Below, one piece after another: positions 37,139 through 45,932 of a DNA stretch of 64,000 nt. This stretch comes from UBA7672 sp040398425 (GTDB lineage: Bacteria; Pseudomonadota; Alphaproteobacteria; Caulobacterales; Hyphomonadaceae), in contig JBBATZ010000009.1 of the NCBI GenBank assembly GCA_040398425.1, forward strand, positions 1 to 64,000, written 5' to 3'. A program made the translations under genes and the position numbers. The notes under the pieces are model-generated. The model was given only the letters and a program-made list of their open reading frames with translations, ran no database searches and was not told the origin of the DNA. Within the stretch, counting starts at the first letter, position 1. Each line of letters opens with the position of its first letter.

Positions 37139-38107
37139 CTATTTCTTCGCTTTCGCTTCGCCCATGCGCGCGCCGTTCAGGATGTTCCAGAGGGCGTGGT
37201 TGCCTTCCTGACAGGCATATTCGTAGACCCTGCCTTGGGAGGCTGCGAAGACCATCTCGCCCTTCCAAGGCTGCGAATAGAAGCCGGGGTCATTGACCTC
37301 GAATGTGTAGAGAATTTCAGTTGGGCTGGTCCGCGTGAAGCGCTCGGTTACGACGGCGTCTTCAGACAGAAAGACGGGCTCGTAGTCTCCCTGACCACGA
37401 TTCCAACCGCGCGTTTCGACCACCAGGGTGTCGCCATCCCAGTGGCCCACGCTGTCGCCCAGCCATTGCGTCACTGCTGCAGATCGGTGCGGCTGCTCCA
37501 TCCGGATGATCCGCGCGTCGTGCATCATCTCAACAAGGATCACGACGTGATCGGCTGTCTGTACAATCTCGTAGTTGTTATTATACAAATTGCTCAGCAT
37601 GGGCGGTCCGCCTGAGCCGCGGCTGCCAATCAGGCAGCGGTCGGCGGGGTTCATGCCTTCGGGACCCTCTTCGCTGCGCTTGGCGAGGATGGTGTTGATA
37701 CGGTTGCGGCCAGCGTCGGACACTGGAAGCTTTCCGTTGGGCGGATCTGTGATCCAGGACGAACGCGCTTCCCCATTCACGATGGCGACCCTGCTGCCGC
37801 GGTCAAGCCAGAATATGTTCGCGGCGACGAGAACGCCCCCTGCTTCGGGCGCCACCGCCGTTGTGGTCGGCACGGTGTCTTCCGCAACTTCGTCGGCGCG
37901 CGCGTTTTCTAGGTCTTTGACCTGATCGGGGTTCAGGACGAGTGGCAGGTCGGGTTTATTGCGCTCAAGCAGCGTGATGCTGGAATTTGTCCAGACTCCC
38001 TGCAGATCGGGGCGGCCGTCAGCGGTTTGCGGCGGCTGATAGGCTTGCTGCGAGATTGCGGGGGAGGCGCTCGCCAAAAGCAGCGCCATAGCGAATGTCC
38101 GGATCAC
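37139..38107 (-). CDS. Secreted protein, second of three paralogues
   Basis: A 322-residue exported protein of the same family as the genes at 18863 and 38141: QPPQTADGRPDLQGVWTNSS near the N terminus, a central WLGDSVGHWDGDTLVVETRG segment and YEYACQEGNHAL near the end. The start is GTG 38107, chosen because GGGAGAA lies five bases before it; a GTG at 38119 has no such site. Its stop is next to the convergent M20 gene. Function unknown. Confidence 0.8.
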   Translation of the reverse strand: MIRTFAMALLLASASPAISQQAYQPPQTADGRPDLQGVWTNSSITLLERNKPDLPLVLNPDQVKDLENARADEVAEDTVPTTTAVAPEAGGVLVAANIFWLDRGSRVAIVNGEARSSWITDPPNGKLPVSDAGRNRINTILAKRSEEGPEGMNPADRCLIGSRGSGGPPMLSNLYNNNYEIVQTADHVVILVEMMHDARIIRMEQPHRSAAVTQWLGDSVGHWDGDTLVVETRGWNRGQGDYEPVFLSEDAVVTERFTRTSPTEILYTFEVNDPGFYSQPWKGEMVFAASQGRVYEYACQEGNHALWNILNGARMGEAKAKK

Positions 38108-38140
38108 GCATTCTCCCACGCGTAAGCTTTGTTGTGGCGT

Positions 38141-39127
38141 CTATCGCGCTTTTTTTTCGAGGATGCGAGCCCCCTGAAGAATGCCATGAAGGGCGTGATT
38201 ACCTTCATGGCAGGCGAATTCATAGACGGGTCCGTGCGAGGTCGTGAACACCATCTCGGCCTTCCAGGTCTGGGTATAAAAGCCGGGATCGTTGACCTCG
38301 AAAGCGTAAGTCAGCTCGTCGCGACCCGTTCGCGTGAAGCGCTCGGTTACGACGGCCTGCTCGGACAGGTAGACCGGTTCGTAATCGCCGTGCCAGCGGT
38401 TCCAGTTCCGGGTCTCGACCACCAGCGTGTCGCCCTCCCAGCGGCCGATACTGTCGCCAAGCCACTGTCCAACAGCCGTCGGCTTGTGTGTCTGGTTTAG
38501 CCGAATGACACGCGCATCATGCATCATCTCCACGTCGATCATCACATGGTCGGGCGTCTGCACGATCTGGTACGTATTGTTATAAATGTTGTTCAGCATG
38601 GGTGGCCCCCCCGAGCCGCGCGATCCTATCAGGCAGCGATCGGCGGGGTTCATGCCCTCGGGTCCATCTTCGTTCCGCTTGGCCAGAATGCTGGCGATAC
38701 GTTTTTTCCCGGTATCAGAGAACGGCATCTTCCCGTCCTCAGGCTCTGTGATCCAGGACGAACGGGCCTGACCGTTGACCACGCCAACCTTCATGCCGCG
38801 ATCGAGCCAGAACGCGTTGTAGCCGCCGACATTTGCGCCCGATTTCGGCGCGCCTTCATCGGGATCTGTGCGGCCGTTGGCGGAGACTTCCTGCTGCAGG
38901 CGCGCCTGCTCCATCCGCGCCACCTGCGCCGGGTCCAGCACGAGGGGCAGGGATGCGTTTGTGCGCTCCAGCGTCGTCATGCTGGTGTTTGTCCACATGC
39001 CTTGCAGGTCCGGCTTGCCGTCTGGCGTGCGCGGCGGCGCGTAGGCTTGTGCGAGCGCGGCAGGCGCGGCCAGCAGTCCGGCGGCGATGACGACCGCTGT
39101 AACAAGCATGATGCCAGAATGTTTCAT
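38141..39127 (-). CDS. Secreted protein, third of three paralogues
   Basis: A 328-residue exported protein, most similar to the adjacent 37139-38107 gene, suggesting a local tandem duplication: YAPPRTPDGKPDLQGMWTN, WLGDSIGRWEGDTLVVETRN, YEFACHEGNHAL. The signal peptide ends near ALAQA. ATG 39127 has GGAGA about nine bases upstream. The downstream paralogue follows within 34 bases in the same direction, so the pair likely forms an operon. Confidence 0.82.
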   Translation of the reverse strand: MKHSGIMLVTAVVIAAGLLAAPAALAQAYAPPRTPDGKPDLQGMWTNTSMTTLERTNASLPLVLDPAQVARMEQARLQQEVSANGRTDPDEGAPKSGANVGGYNAFWLDRGMKVGVVNGQARSSWITEPEDGKMPFSDTGKKRIASILAKRNEDGPEGMNPADRCLIGSRGSGGPPMLNNIYNNTYQIVQTPDHVMIDVEMMHDARVIRLNQTHKPTAVGQWLGDSIGRWEGDTLVVETRNWNRWHGDYEPVYLSEQAVVTERFTRTGRDELTYAFEVNDPGFYTQTWKAEMVFTTSHGPVYEFACHEGNHALHGILQGARILEKKAR

Positions 39128-39682
39128 ACGAATGTGTCTCCGCCCCGAATTCCTCTTGGTAGGCAAAATGCGGCGCTCGCGAAAGCTCCCTGCGGTAAGG
39201 ATCGCTCCACACGGAGACCTTCACTCGGACAGGCTGCCCGTATTGACCGCTGTCGCGTGGGACGCTGGTCGCTCTTCGTGCAAGTACGCGCAGGTTTTGC
39301 GCAAATGCGCATTTGAACGCAGATCCCCTGGCTCCTGGTGGTGGGGTCTTGTGCATGCGCGCTCAACTCATCACCAGTGTAACTGAGATTTCGGTTCAGC
39401 TCACCCGCTTGCGCACGAGTGGCGTGGTCTTCCGTTTCAAAGCTGTCATAGTTCTCGTACGCGATAGGAAAAATTCGCATCGGGTGGCTGCGCGCGCAGA
39501 TCCGCCCTGAGGTGCGTTGGCGCGCTGAAACATCGGCGCCTTTCAATCTGACAGCATCAAGTTTTTGGACCCGCTCAAGTGGGTTCGGCTTCCACCGTGT
39601 CGCTCGCGGTGACGTGATCACTTCAACCAAAAAGACTGGGGCGGAACGGTTGAGTGACCTTCAAACACACACGGGGACTTGG
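39128..39682. other. Long divergent intergenic leader
   Basis: About 555 bases between the divergent secreted-family operon and the TonB-receptor gene. I see no gene with convincing composition and no terminator hairpin. The space probably contains promoters and regulatory sites for both divergent transcripts; no operator was identified. Confidence 0.5.
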
Positions 39683-42172
39683 ATGAAAACGACACTGCGA
39701 TACTCGGGGATGATCGGCGCTGTGCTGGTCTGCCTCACAATGGTGAATACCGGTGGCGCCTGGGCGCAGAGCGCGCCGGCCGACGAACAGCCATCCGGCA
39801 GGGACACAATCATCGTTACCGGCACACGCGTCTCGGGCCTCTCCGCAGCAGATAGCCCGGCGCCGGTCCAGGTGATCGGCGCGGATATTCTCGGCAATGT
39901 CGGCCAGCCGGACATGATCCAGGCCCTTGCCCAGAACATCCCCTCGTTCAACGCTCAGGCGTTTGGCGGCGACACCGCCAACCTCACGCTTTCAGCGAAG
40001 CTTCGCGGCCTTAGCCCCAACCATGCGCTTGTCCTGATCAACGGCAAACGCCGTCACGGCACATCGAACCTCGCAGTCCTGGGCGGACCGTTCCAGGGCG
40101 GCGCCGCAGCCGACCTCAACTTCGTGCCGCTTGCCTCGGTCGATCATATCGAGGTGCTGCTCGAGGGCGCTGCAGCTCAGTACGGCTCGGACGCCATCGC
40201 GGGCGTTATCAACATCATCCAGAAGGAGGCTGATTCCGGCGGCGAAGTTCAGATCACCGGCGGCCAGTATTTCCAGGGAGACGGTAAAACGGCCGGTGCG
40301 TCCGCAAACATCGGCTTTGCCCCTATCCCGAACGGCTATTTGAATCTGACCGCCGAAGCCCGCTATCATGGCTTCAGCAACCGCGGCGCGATCGACCCGC
40401 GCGTCATCGACACCCCGTTCAACACAGGCTTGTCGAGCCGGCTGTCCAACTATCCGGGGATCGCCACGCTGTCGGATTACCCCTACCTCAACAAGATCTC
40501 TGGCGATGCCGAATACCGGCTCTACACGACGGCATTCAATGCCGGTGTCGATATCTCCGACTCGCTCGAGCTCTATGCCTTCGGTAGCTACGGCTACAAA
40601 TTCGCTCAGGCCTACGAGAACTACCGCGTACCGAGCCGTGTGGTCAGCCCCACCGGCGTGCGCCCGCGCCCGTTCGGCTTCAGCCCGAAGGAATCGATTA
40701 CCGAGAATGACTTCGCGCTCACGCTCGGCGCAAAGGGAGACCTCGGCGGCTGGCTCTATGACGTCGCTACCACGTACGGAAAAGACGACAACGACGTCAA
40801 CGTGCTCGACTCGCAGAACGCCTCGCTCTATTTCGACACCGGCGCTTCGCCGACTGATTTCCACGCTGGCGATTTCATCGGCACGCAGTGGACCACCAAC
40901 TTCGATATCTCGCATGCGTTCGATGTCGGCCTGGCCGGGCCGCTGACGTTTGCGGCCGGTCTCGAATATCGGGAGGACGGGTACGAGCTGAAGGCTGGCG
41001 ATGCGGCTTCGCGCTACAAGGAGGGGTCGCAGTCCTATCCGGGCTTCTCGCTCACCGACGCGGGCGACCACAAGCGTGACAGCAAGGCGGTCTATGTCGA
41101 TGTGGCAGTCGAGCCGATCAAGGCTCTGCAGGTCGACGCCGCTGTCCGTTACGAGGACTTCAGCGATTTCGGCGACACCACGGTCTACAAGCTGACCAGC
41201 GGGTACGACTTCAACGACGCAATCGCGATCCGCGGCACTGCGAGCACGGGCTTCCGGGCGCCGACCTTGGCGGAAGGGTTCTATTCAGCCACCAACGTCT
41301 CGCCGACATCCGCCTTCGTTCAGCTGCCGCCCAACTCTGCGGCGGCGACGCTCCTCGGTCTGAATGGCCTTCAGCCGGAGGAATCGAAAAACTACAGCCT
41401 TGGCTTTGTCCTGCACCCGGATCCGGTCCTGTCGATCACGGTCGACGCCTTCCAGATCGAGATCGACAATCGCATCGTTGGCTCCGGCGCGCTGTTCGGC
41501 TCAGGCTGCACGGGGTGCAATTCGCCCAACGTGCTCGCGGCCATCATCGCGAACGGCAACGTGCTCGACCCGACCGTCACGGATACCGGGGTCAACATCT
41601 TCGCCAACGGTCTCGACACCCGCACCCAGGGCGTTGACATCGTGATGACCTACGCATCGGATTTCGGTGAGTATGGCGCGATCGACTGGTCGCTCGCCGG
41701 CAGCTACACGAAAACCGATGTTATCCGCATCGCTCCGCCGCCGAGCGGTCTGGCGCCCGGCGTGGCGCTGTTCGACGCCACGGCGATCTCCGACCTCGAA
41801 ACTGCGTCGCCGAGATATCGCGTCGTCGCGGGCGCTCTCTGGAATGCTGACAAGCTCTCCGTCAACACGAAGGCCACGCTCTACGGTCCTTCGTCGGAAA
41901 TGCTGAGCGCCGATGGCTCTACCTACTACAAGACGCAGATCGACGAGCGAATCATCATCGATCTCGACATCTCGTATGCGGTGACGGACGCAGTGACGGT
42001 CTCGCTTGGCGCCAACAATCTGCTCAACGAGGTTCCGGAAAAATACAACCCGGCGCTGTTGCAGCAGTACTTCCAGGACAACAACAACGCGGCCGTCGGC
42101 CAGTATGCGAACTTCTCGCCGTTCGGAATCAATGGCGGGTACTATTACGGGAAACTCGCCTACACGTTCTGA
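39683..42172 (+). CDS. TonB-dependent outer membrane receptor
   Basis: An 829-residue outer membrane receptor. The signal peptide ends GAWAQS (about residues 1-32), followed by a TonB-box-like RDTIIVTGTR segment and the plug domain (about 50-165, with LRGLSPNHALVLINGKRRHG and the EGAAAQYGSDAIAGVINII motif). A 22-strand barrel follows, ending in an aromatic residue (YYGKLAYTF). No ferric-siderophore or cobalamin-specific signature is obvious. It presumably imports a large substrate with energy from the TonB system at 50-54 kb. I use ATG 39683 with GGGGA upstream. Confidence 0.95.
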   Translation: MKTTLRYSGMIGAVLVCLTMVNTGGAWAQSAPADEQPSGRDTIIVTGTRVSGLSAADSPAPVQVIGADILGNVGQPDMIQALAQNIPSFNAQAFGGDTANLTLSAKLRGLSPNHALVLINGKRRHGTSNLAVLGGPFQGGAAADLNFVPLASVDHIEVLLEGAAAQYGSDAIAGVINIIQKEADSGGEVQITGGQYFQGDGKTAGASANIGFAPIPNGYLNLTAEARYHGFSNRGAIDPRVIDTPFNTGLSSRLSNYPGIATLSDYPYLNKISGDAEYRLYTTAFNAGVDISDSLELYAFGSYGYKFAQAYENYRVPSRVVSPTGVRPRPFGFSPKESITENDFALTLGAKGDLGGWLYDVATTYGKDDNDVNVLDSQNASLYFDTGASPTDFHAGDFIGTQWTTNFDISHAFDVGLAGPLTFAAGLEYREDGYELKAGDAASRYKEGSQSYPGFSLTDAGDHKRDSKAVYVDVAVEPIKALQVDAAVRYEDFSDFGDTTVYKLTSGYDFNDAIAIRGTASTGFRAPTLAEGFYSATNVSPTSAFVQLPPNSAAATLLGLNGLQPEESKNYSLGFVLHPDPVLSITVDAFQIEIDNRIVGSGALFGSGCTGCNSPNVLAAIIANGNVLDPTVTDTGVNIFANGLDTRTQGVDIVMTYASDFGEYGAIDWSLAGSYTKTDVIRIAPPPSGLAPGVALFDATAISDLETASPRYRVVAGALWNADKLSVNTKATLYGPSSEMLSADGSTYYKTQIDERIIIDLDISYAVTDAVTVSLGANNLLNEVPEKYNPALLQQYFQDNNNAAVGQYANFSPFGINGGYYYGKLAYTF

Positions 42173-42194
42173 TCCCCTTGGTCGTCCTGAAGGC

Positions 42195-42226
42195 CCCACA
42201 CGGGAGAGCGCATTCTCCCGTGTGGG
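42195..42226 (+). terminator. Hairpin downstream of the TonB receptor
   Basis: A perfect 13-bp stem (42195-42207 pairing with 42214-42226) and a six-base loop, 23 bases after the receptor stop. No T-run follows, so it may stabilise the transcript end or need Rho; an intrinsic terminator is still the simplest reading. Confidence 0.6.
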
Positions 42227-42370
42227 CACCTGATAGGCGAGGGCGCTGCAATTGTCGGCGCCTTGCGGGGGCGGCGGCTCCATCGGGGCTGCCGGCCTTG
42301 CCCATACAAGGGCGCGGGCGCGAAGTCGCAGGATCGTCCTTCGTGAACTCTGACTACGGATTCCCCACGC

Positions 42371-43270
42371 GTGGCATTGAACGACATCATGGATCTGGCG
42401 TCTCAACAGGATTGGTTGGGTGCGGCGTTTCAGCAATACGGACTGCTTGTGCTGTCCATGCTGGTCGCAGGCCTCTTTGCAGGTTTCGTGGCCGGGATGT
42501 TCGGTATTGGCGGCGGCTTTGTCGTTGTGCCGGCGCTCGCCGCCGTGCTGACAGTCCTGCCGCACACAGGCGGCAATGAGCACATCATGCACGTGGCGAT
42601 TGGCACATCGCTGGGCACGATCTTCTTCACTTCCCTCAGGTCGGTTCAGGCGCACGCCAAGCGCGGCGCCGTCGACTGGAGCATCCTCAAGGACTGGCTG
42701 CCCTGGGTCGTGTCGGGCGTCATCGCCGGGGTGATTCTCACCAGCTTCATGGGCGGCGAGCAGCTGAAGATCGCGTTCGGAATCAGCCTCGTTCCGCTCG
42801 GCCTGAACTTCATTTTCCAGATTCTTGGCCGGAAGATCGCGAGCGAGGAGCGTCTGCCCAGAGGGCCGGCACGCGCAGCACTCGGCTCGGGTCTAGGAGC
42901 GTTCTCGTCGCTGCTGGGCATTGGCGGCGGCACGCCCGCCATCCTGATCATGACTTTGAGTGGCGTGAACATGCACCGTGCGGTCGCGACTGCCGCAGGC
43001 TTCGGCACGATCATCGCCGTCCCCGGGGCCATCGGCAGCATGATCACCGGCTTCGGCCAGCCCAACCTGCCTGTCGGCTCGGTCGGCTTCGTCAACCTGA
43101 TCGCGCTCGCCTCGATTACGGCAATGAGCATTCTCACAGCGCCGCTAGGCGTAAGGGCAGCGCACAGCCTCGATCCCGTCAAGCTGAAGCAGATCTTCGG
43201 GTGCTACCTGCTGGTGACGGCGGTCTTCATGCTGAAGGATCCTTTCGTGAAATTGATCGGCGCGGCGTAA
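42371..43270 (+). CDS. TauE/SafE family membrane transporter
   Basis: A 299-residue membrane protein with about eight hydrophobic segments, starting at GTG 42371 (an in-frame ATG at 42389 is an alternative). It shows the two-repeat architecture of sulfite/organosulfonate exporters, each with a G-rich motif (FGIGGGFVVVPAL and LGIGGGTPAILI). Substrate specificity cannot be assigned. It is followed by a convergent dipeptidase gene. Confidence 0.88.
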   Translation: MALNDIMDLASQQDWLGAAFQQYGLLVLSMLVAGLFAGFVAGMFGIGGGFVVVPALAAVLTVLPHTGGNEHIMHVAIGTSLGTIFFTSLRSVQAHAKRGAVDWSILKDWLPWVVSGVIAGVILTSFMGGEQLKIAFGISLVPLGLNFIFQILGRKIASEERLPRGPARAALGSGLGAFSSLLGIGGGTPAILIMTLSGVNMHRAVATAAGFGTIIAVPGAIGSMITGFGQPNLPVGSVGFVNLIALASITAMSILTAPLGVRAAHSLDPVKLKQIFGCYLLVTAVFMLKDPFVKLIGAA

Positions 43271-43273
43271 GGC

Positions 43274-44536
43274 CTACTTCTTCAGGCTCGCTGCGTAGTC
43301 CTCCGCCGCCTTCACGACGCGAAGAACGTTGCCGCCCCACATCTTGGCGAGGTCTGCTTCGGTGTAGCCTTCCTTGAGCAGGCGCTCGGTCACCTTCGGC
43401 ATATAGGTGATGTCGCGATATCCAGACAGGCCTCCGCCGCCGTCCCAGTCGGCCCCGCCGAGGCCGACATGATCCACGCCGAGCAGTTTGATGCCGTAGA
43501 GGATCTGCTTCATGTAGTCTTCGAAGTCGGCCATGGACGCCGGGAATGTTCGGTTCAGCGTTACCATTTCATCGAGATAGGCCTCGTACTTTGCGCCGGT
43601 GAGGTCCGCGACAGGCCCGTACTTGTCGTTGAGCGCCTTGAGCGCCGCGACGCGCTCGGCCGATGGCGGCGGCGATGTCTTGAGGAACAGCGTGTTCATC
43701 TGGATCACGCCGCCCTTGTCGGCCATCTTTTTCAGCAGCGCATCCGGCAGGTTGCGGGGATGGTTGTTGAGTGCACGCACGCCGTGGTGCGACAGGATGA
43801 TCGGCGTCGCGGACAGATCGATCATCTGTTCGATCGTGGTGTCGGCCGAATGGCTGCCGTCGAGGACCATGCCAAGCTCGTTGGCGCGTTTGACGAACGC
43901 TTTGCCCATCGGGCTGAGGCCGCCCCACTTCGCGCCGACCGATCCGGGGTTGGCGGAATCCGCCAGCTGGTTGGTGCCGTTGTGGACGGGGCCGATCAGG
44001 CGGACGCCGAGCTTGAAGAACGTGTCGATCAGCGAGACGTCGTCGCCGAGTTCGTAGGAGTTCTCCATCGACATGAAGACGATCTTCTTGCCCGCGGCGT
44101 GGATGCGCATCGCGTCGTCGACGGTGAGGGCGATTTCGAAGGCGCCGGGATTTGCGGCGACCATTTTGTGGATCGACGTCGAGCGGATGAGCGCCTTGTC
44201 GCGGATATTGGCGTAGCCTTCCGGCGTCAGCGGGCCCTGGCCCATGTAGATTGCCCAGAAGCCGCCATCGAGGCCGCCTTCATTCATGCGCGGGAGGTCG
44301 ACCTGGCTGCCGTCACGCTCAACGTCGTGCCATTTCATGATGTCGTAGCCGCGCGGTTCGTCGAGCAGGGCCGGCGTGTCGAGGTGGGTGTCGAGGGTCA
44401 GCAGACGCTGATGGATCGCCATCGCCTCGGGGCTCACGCCAACGAGGGAGGGCGACATTGTCGAGCAGCCCGCGAGCGCGGTCGCGGCAAGCAGAGCGCC
44501 GGACAGGGCGAATGACTTCAATGTGGTGGACGCCAT
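43274..44536 (-). CDS. Membrane dipeptidase (M19) lipoprotein
   Basis: A 420-residue exported renal-dipeptidase-type zinc peptidase. The signal has lipobox LAGC near residues 21-24. M19 metal motifs include DTHLDT near residue 49, the acidic residues in FMSMENS, LDGSHSADTT, ILSHHGVRALNNHPRN and the glycine-rich GLGGADWDGG near the C terminus. It cleaves dipeptides at the periplasmic surface. Structured repeat copy B begins 106 bases from its start on the other strand. Confidence 0.92.
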   Translation of the reverse strand: MASTTLKSFALSGALLAATALAGCSTMSPSLVGVSPEAMAIHQRLLTLDTHLDTPALLDEPRGYDIMKWHDVERDGSQVDLPRMNEGGLDGGFWAIYMGQGPLTPEGYANIRDKALIRSTSIHKMVAANPGAFEIALTVDDAMRIHAAGKKIVFMSMENSYELGDDVSLIDTFFKLGVRLIGPVHNGTNQLADSANPGSVGAKWGGLSPMGKAFVKRANELGMVLDGSHSADTTIEQMIDLSATPIILSHHGVRALNNHPRNLPDALLKKMADKGGVIQMNTLFLKTSPPPSAERVAALKALNDKYGPVADLTGAKYEAYLDEMVTLNRTFPASMADFEDYMKQILYGIKLLGVDHVGLGGADWDGGGGLSGYRDITYMPKVTERLLKEGYTEADLAKMWGGNVLRVVKAAEDYAASLKK

Positions 44537-44641
44537 GAATTCCTCGGGGAGTCTGCGACTGGGTTTGTCGGGTCACCATGCACGGCCCGGGATTCATCTC
44601 AAGAGATATGCGTGGCGGTCCACAGGCGCAGTCCCGCATTA

Positions 44642-45030
44642 GGACCGGCTTATGCCGTCCGGGATGCAGCGCCCTCCCTGATGGAGGGCATGGGGACGCG
44701 GGATGCCCCGCGTGAGTTGGCTGCACCGATCGCTCGGAGCTACCGGTAGATGAAGGAAAGCGCGGATCCCGCGTCCCCATGCAGATGTCATCTGGCCGCG
44801 GCAGCACGACGGGGTGTTTCAACCGCCCGGGCCCTATTGTCGTCGCCGGTGTGCAGGTCGCGGATGTTCAGCCGCAATCCCTGGATCACTCCTGCACTTC
44901 GCCGTTGGGCTGCACGCACGGGCTTTCAAGCTCATCTGCGTCCGATCCTGCGCCGTCGAACAGTGTACAGCTGCCCTCCTGCGAGATGGATGAGCGAAGT
45001 ATCCCCCGGAATCGAAAGTGTAGGATTGAG
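44642..45030 (+). repeat. Structured ~389-bp intergenic element, copy B
   Basis: The plus-strand partner of copy A at 17848-18242, with the same landmarks in the same order: the GGACCGGC/GCCGTCC start hairpin, GGAGGGC, the 13-bp inverted-repeat arms (44692-44704 and 44766-44778), the palindrome CTACCGGTAG (44740-44749), a 25-base identical block (44968-44992) and GTGTAGGATTGAG (45018-45030). In this copy the left arm can also fold locally (CGCGGG-ATGC-CCCGCG), an alternative to the long stem. It lies in a long spacer, divergent from the dipeptidase gene. Confidence 0.8.
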
Positions 45031-45150
45031 AGAACGATTTTCGGGTCGGTTTTCGACGCAAGCCGTTGGAATTGTTCAGGTGAGTCAAAAACGCGCGCGC
45101 GCAGATTCGGCGGCTCCTTAGAGAGAGCTAGCCCGGCGGTCGACCGCCGA

Positions 45151-45882
45151 TCAGGTGAGCTTCCATCTGGCGAGGGCTTCGTAGTGGGGGCGGGCGGCGT
45201 CGGCGATGGGACGGAGATGATCGGCGAGGGGCGTCTTTGTCTCGGCGGGCGGCGGCCCGAAGCCGGTGGAGCGTTCGACGGCGTCGTACCAGGCGGGGGC
45301 CCACACGCCGTCTGTGGCGCGGCGGCCGGGCGGCCATGTGAGCATGTCGGCGGTCCAGGGAATGTCGAGGGCGGCGCAGAGTTTTGACAGTGTGGCTGTG
45401 GGGGCGCGCAGGACATCGATGCCTTCGACGACGGGCGGGGCGTGGCCGAGGCGGTCGGCTTCGCGGGCGAAGATCTCGGCCTGCTGTACGAAGCCGATGT
45501 CGGCGAGCTGCACGTCTTCGCGCTTCTGCGTGTAGGAGGCGAGCACGAGGTCCGGATCGCGGATGAGGAAGGCGTTGCGGCACTGGCTCATCCAGTCGAG
45601 GCCGACGCTGGGCAGCATGTGGTGGGTCATATGCTTCTGGTAGAAGATGGGCTCGTTGTTCGGCGTCGGGGCGAGGAGGGTGGGCACGACATCGCGCCAG
45701 TCGTTCGGTTGCGCCGCGAGGACCGCGTCGTTCATCGGATGTATGAGGCCGGTCTCGCAAAGGAAGGCGGCGTAGAAGGGCTCGTCGGCGACGTGGCAAT
45801 CACTGCGCGCGCCGAAGGAACGCATCATCGCAGTGGAGATGTTGCGCGGGCCGGACCACATGGCGATGCGGATAGGCGACAT
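45151..45882 (-). CDS. Sulfotransferase-like P-loop protein
   Basis: A 243-residue protein that begins MSPIRIAMWSGPRNISTAMMRSF, a P-loop-like site binding the 5'-phosphosulfate in sulfotransferases. Other conserved parts are ADEPFYAAF and FLIRDPDLVLASY, the latter matching the 3'-phosphate-binding R-x-P segment. ATG 45882 with GGAG six bases upstream is preferred over the ATG at 45894. In other genomes such proteins occur near or fused to class IV aminotransferase homologues, and one lies two genes upstream here, separated by argG. The function is unknown. Confidence 0.7.
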   Translation of the reverse strand: MSPIRIAMWSGPRNISTAMMRSFGARSDCHVADEPFYAAFLCETGLIHPMNDAVLAAQPNDWRDVVPTLLAPTPNNEPIFYQKHMTHHMLPSVGLDWMSQCRNAFLIRDPDLVLASYTQKREDVQLADIGFVQQAEIFAREADRLGHAPPVVEGIDVLRAPTATLSKLCAALDIPWTADMLTWPPGRRATDGVWAPAWYDAVERSTGFGPPPAETKTPLADHLRPIADAARPHYEALARWKLT

Positions 45883-45932
45883 ATGCGACTCCATAGCCTC
45901 GCCTTTTCCGGCGCGCCCCGGCGAGGGCTGCG

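Noticed and set aside
44779..45387. A 202-codon plus-strand frame overlapping copy B
   Set aside because: It is the counterpart of the frame in copy A and fails for the same reason; it also runs antisense into the sulfotransferase-like gene.
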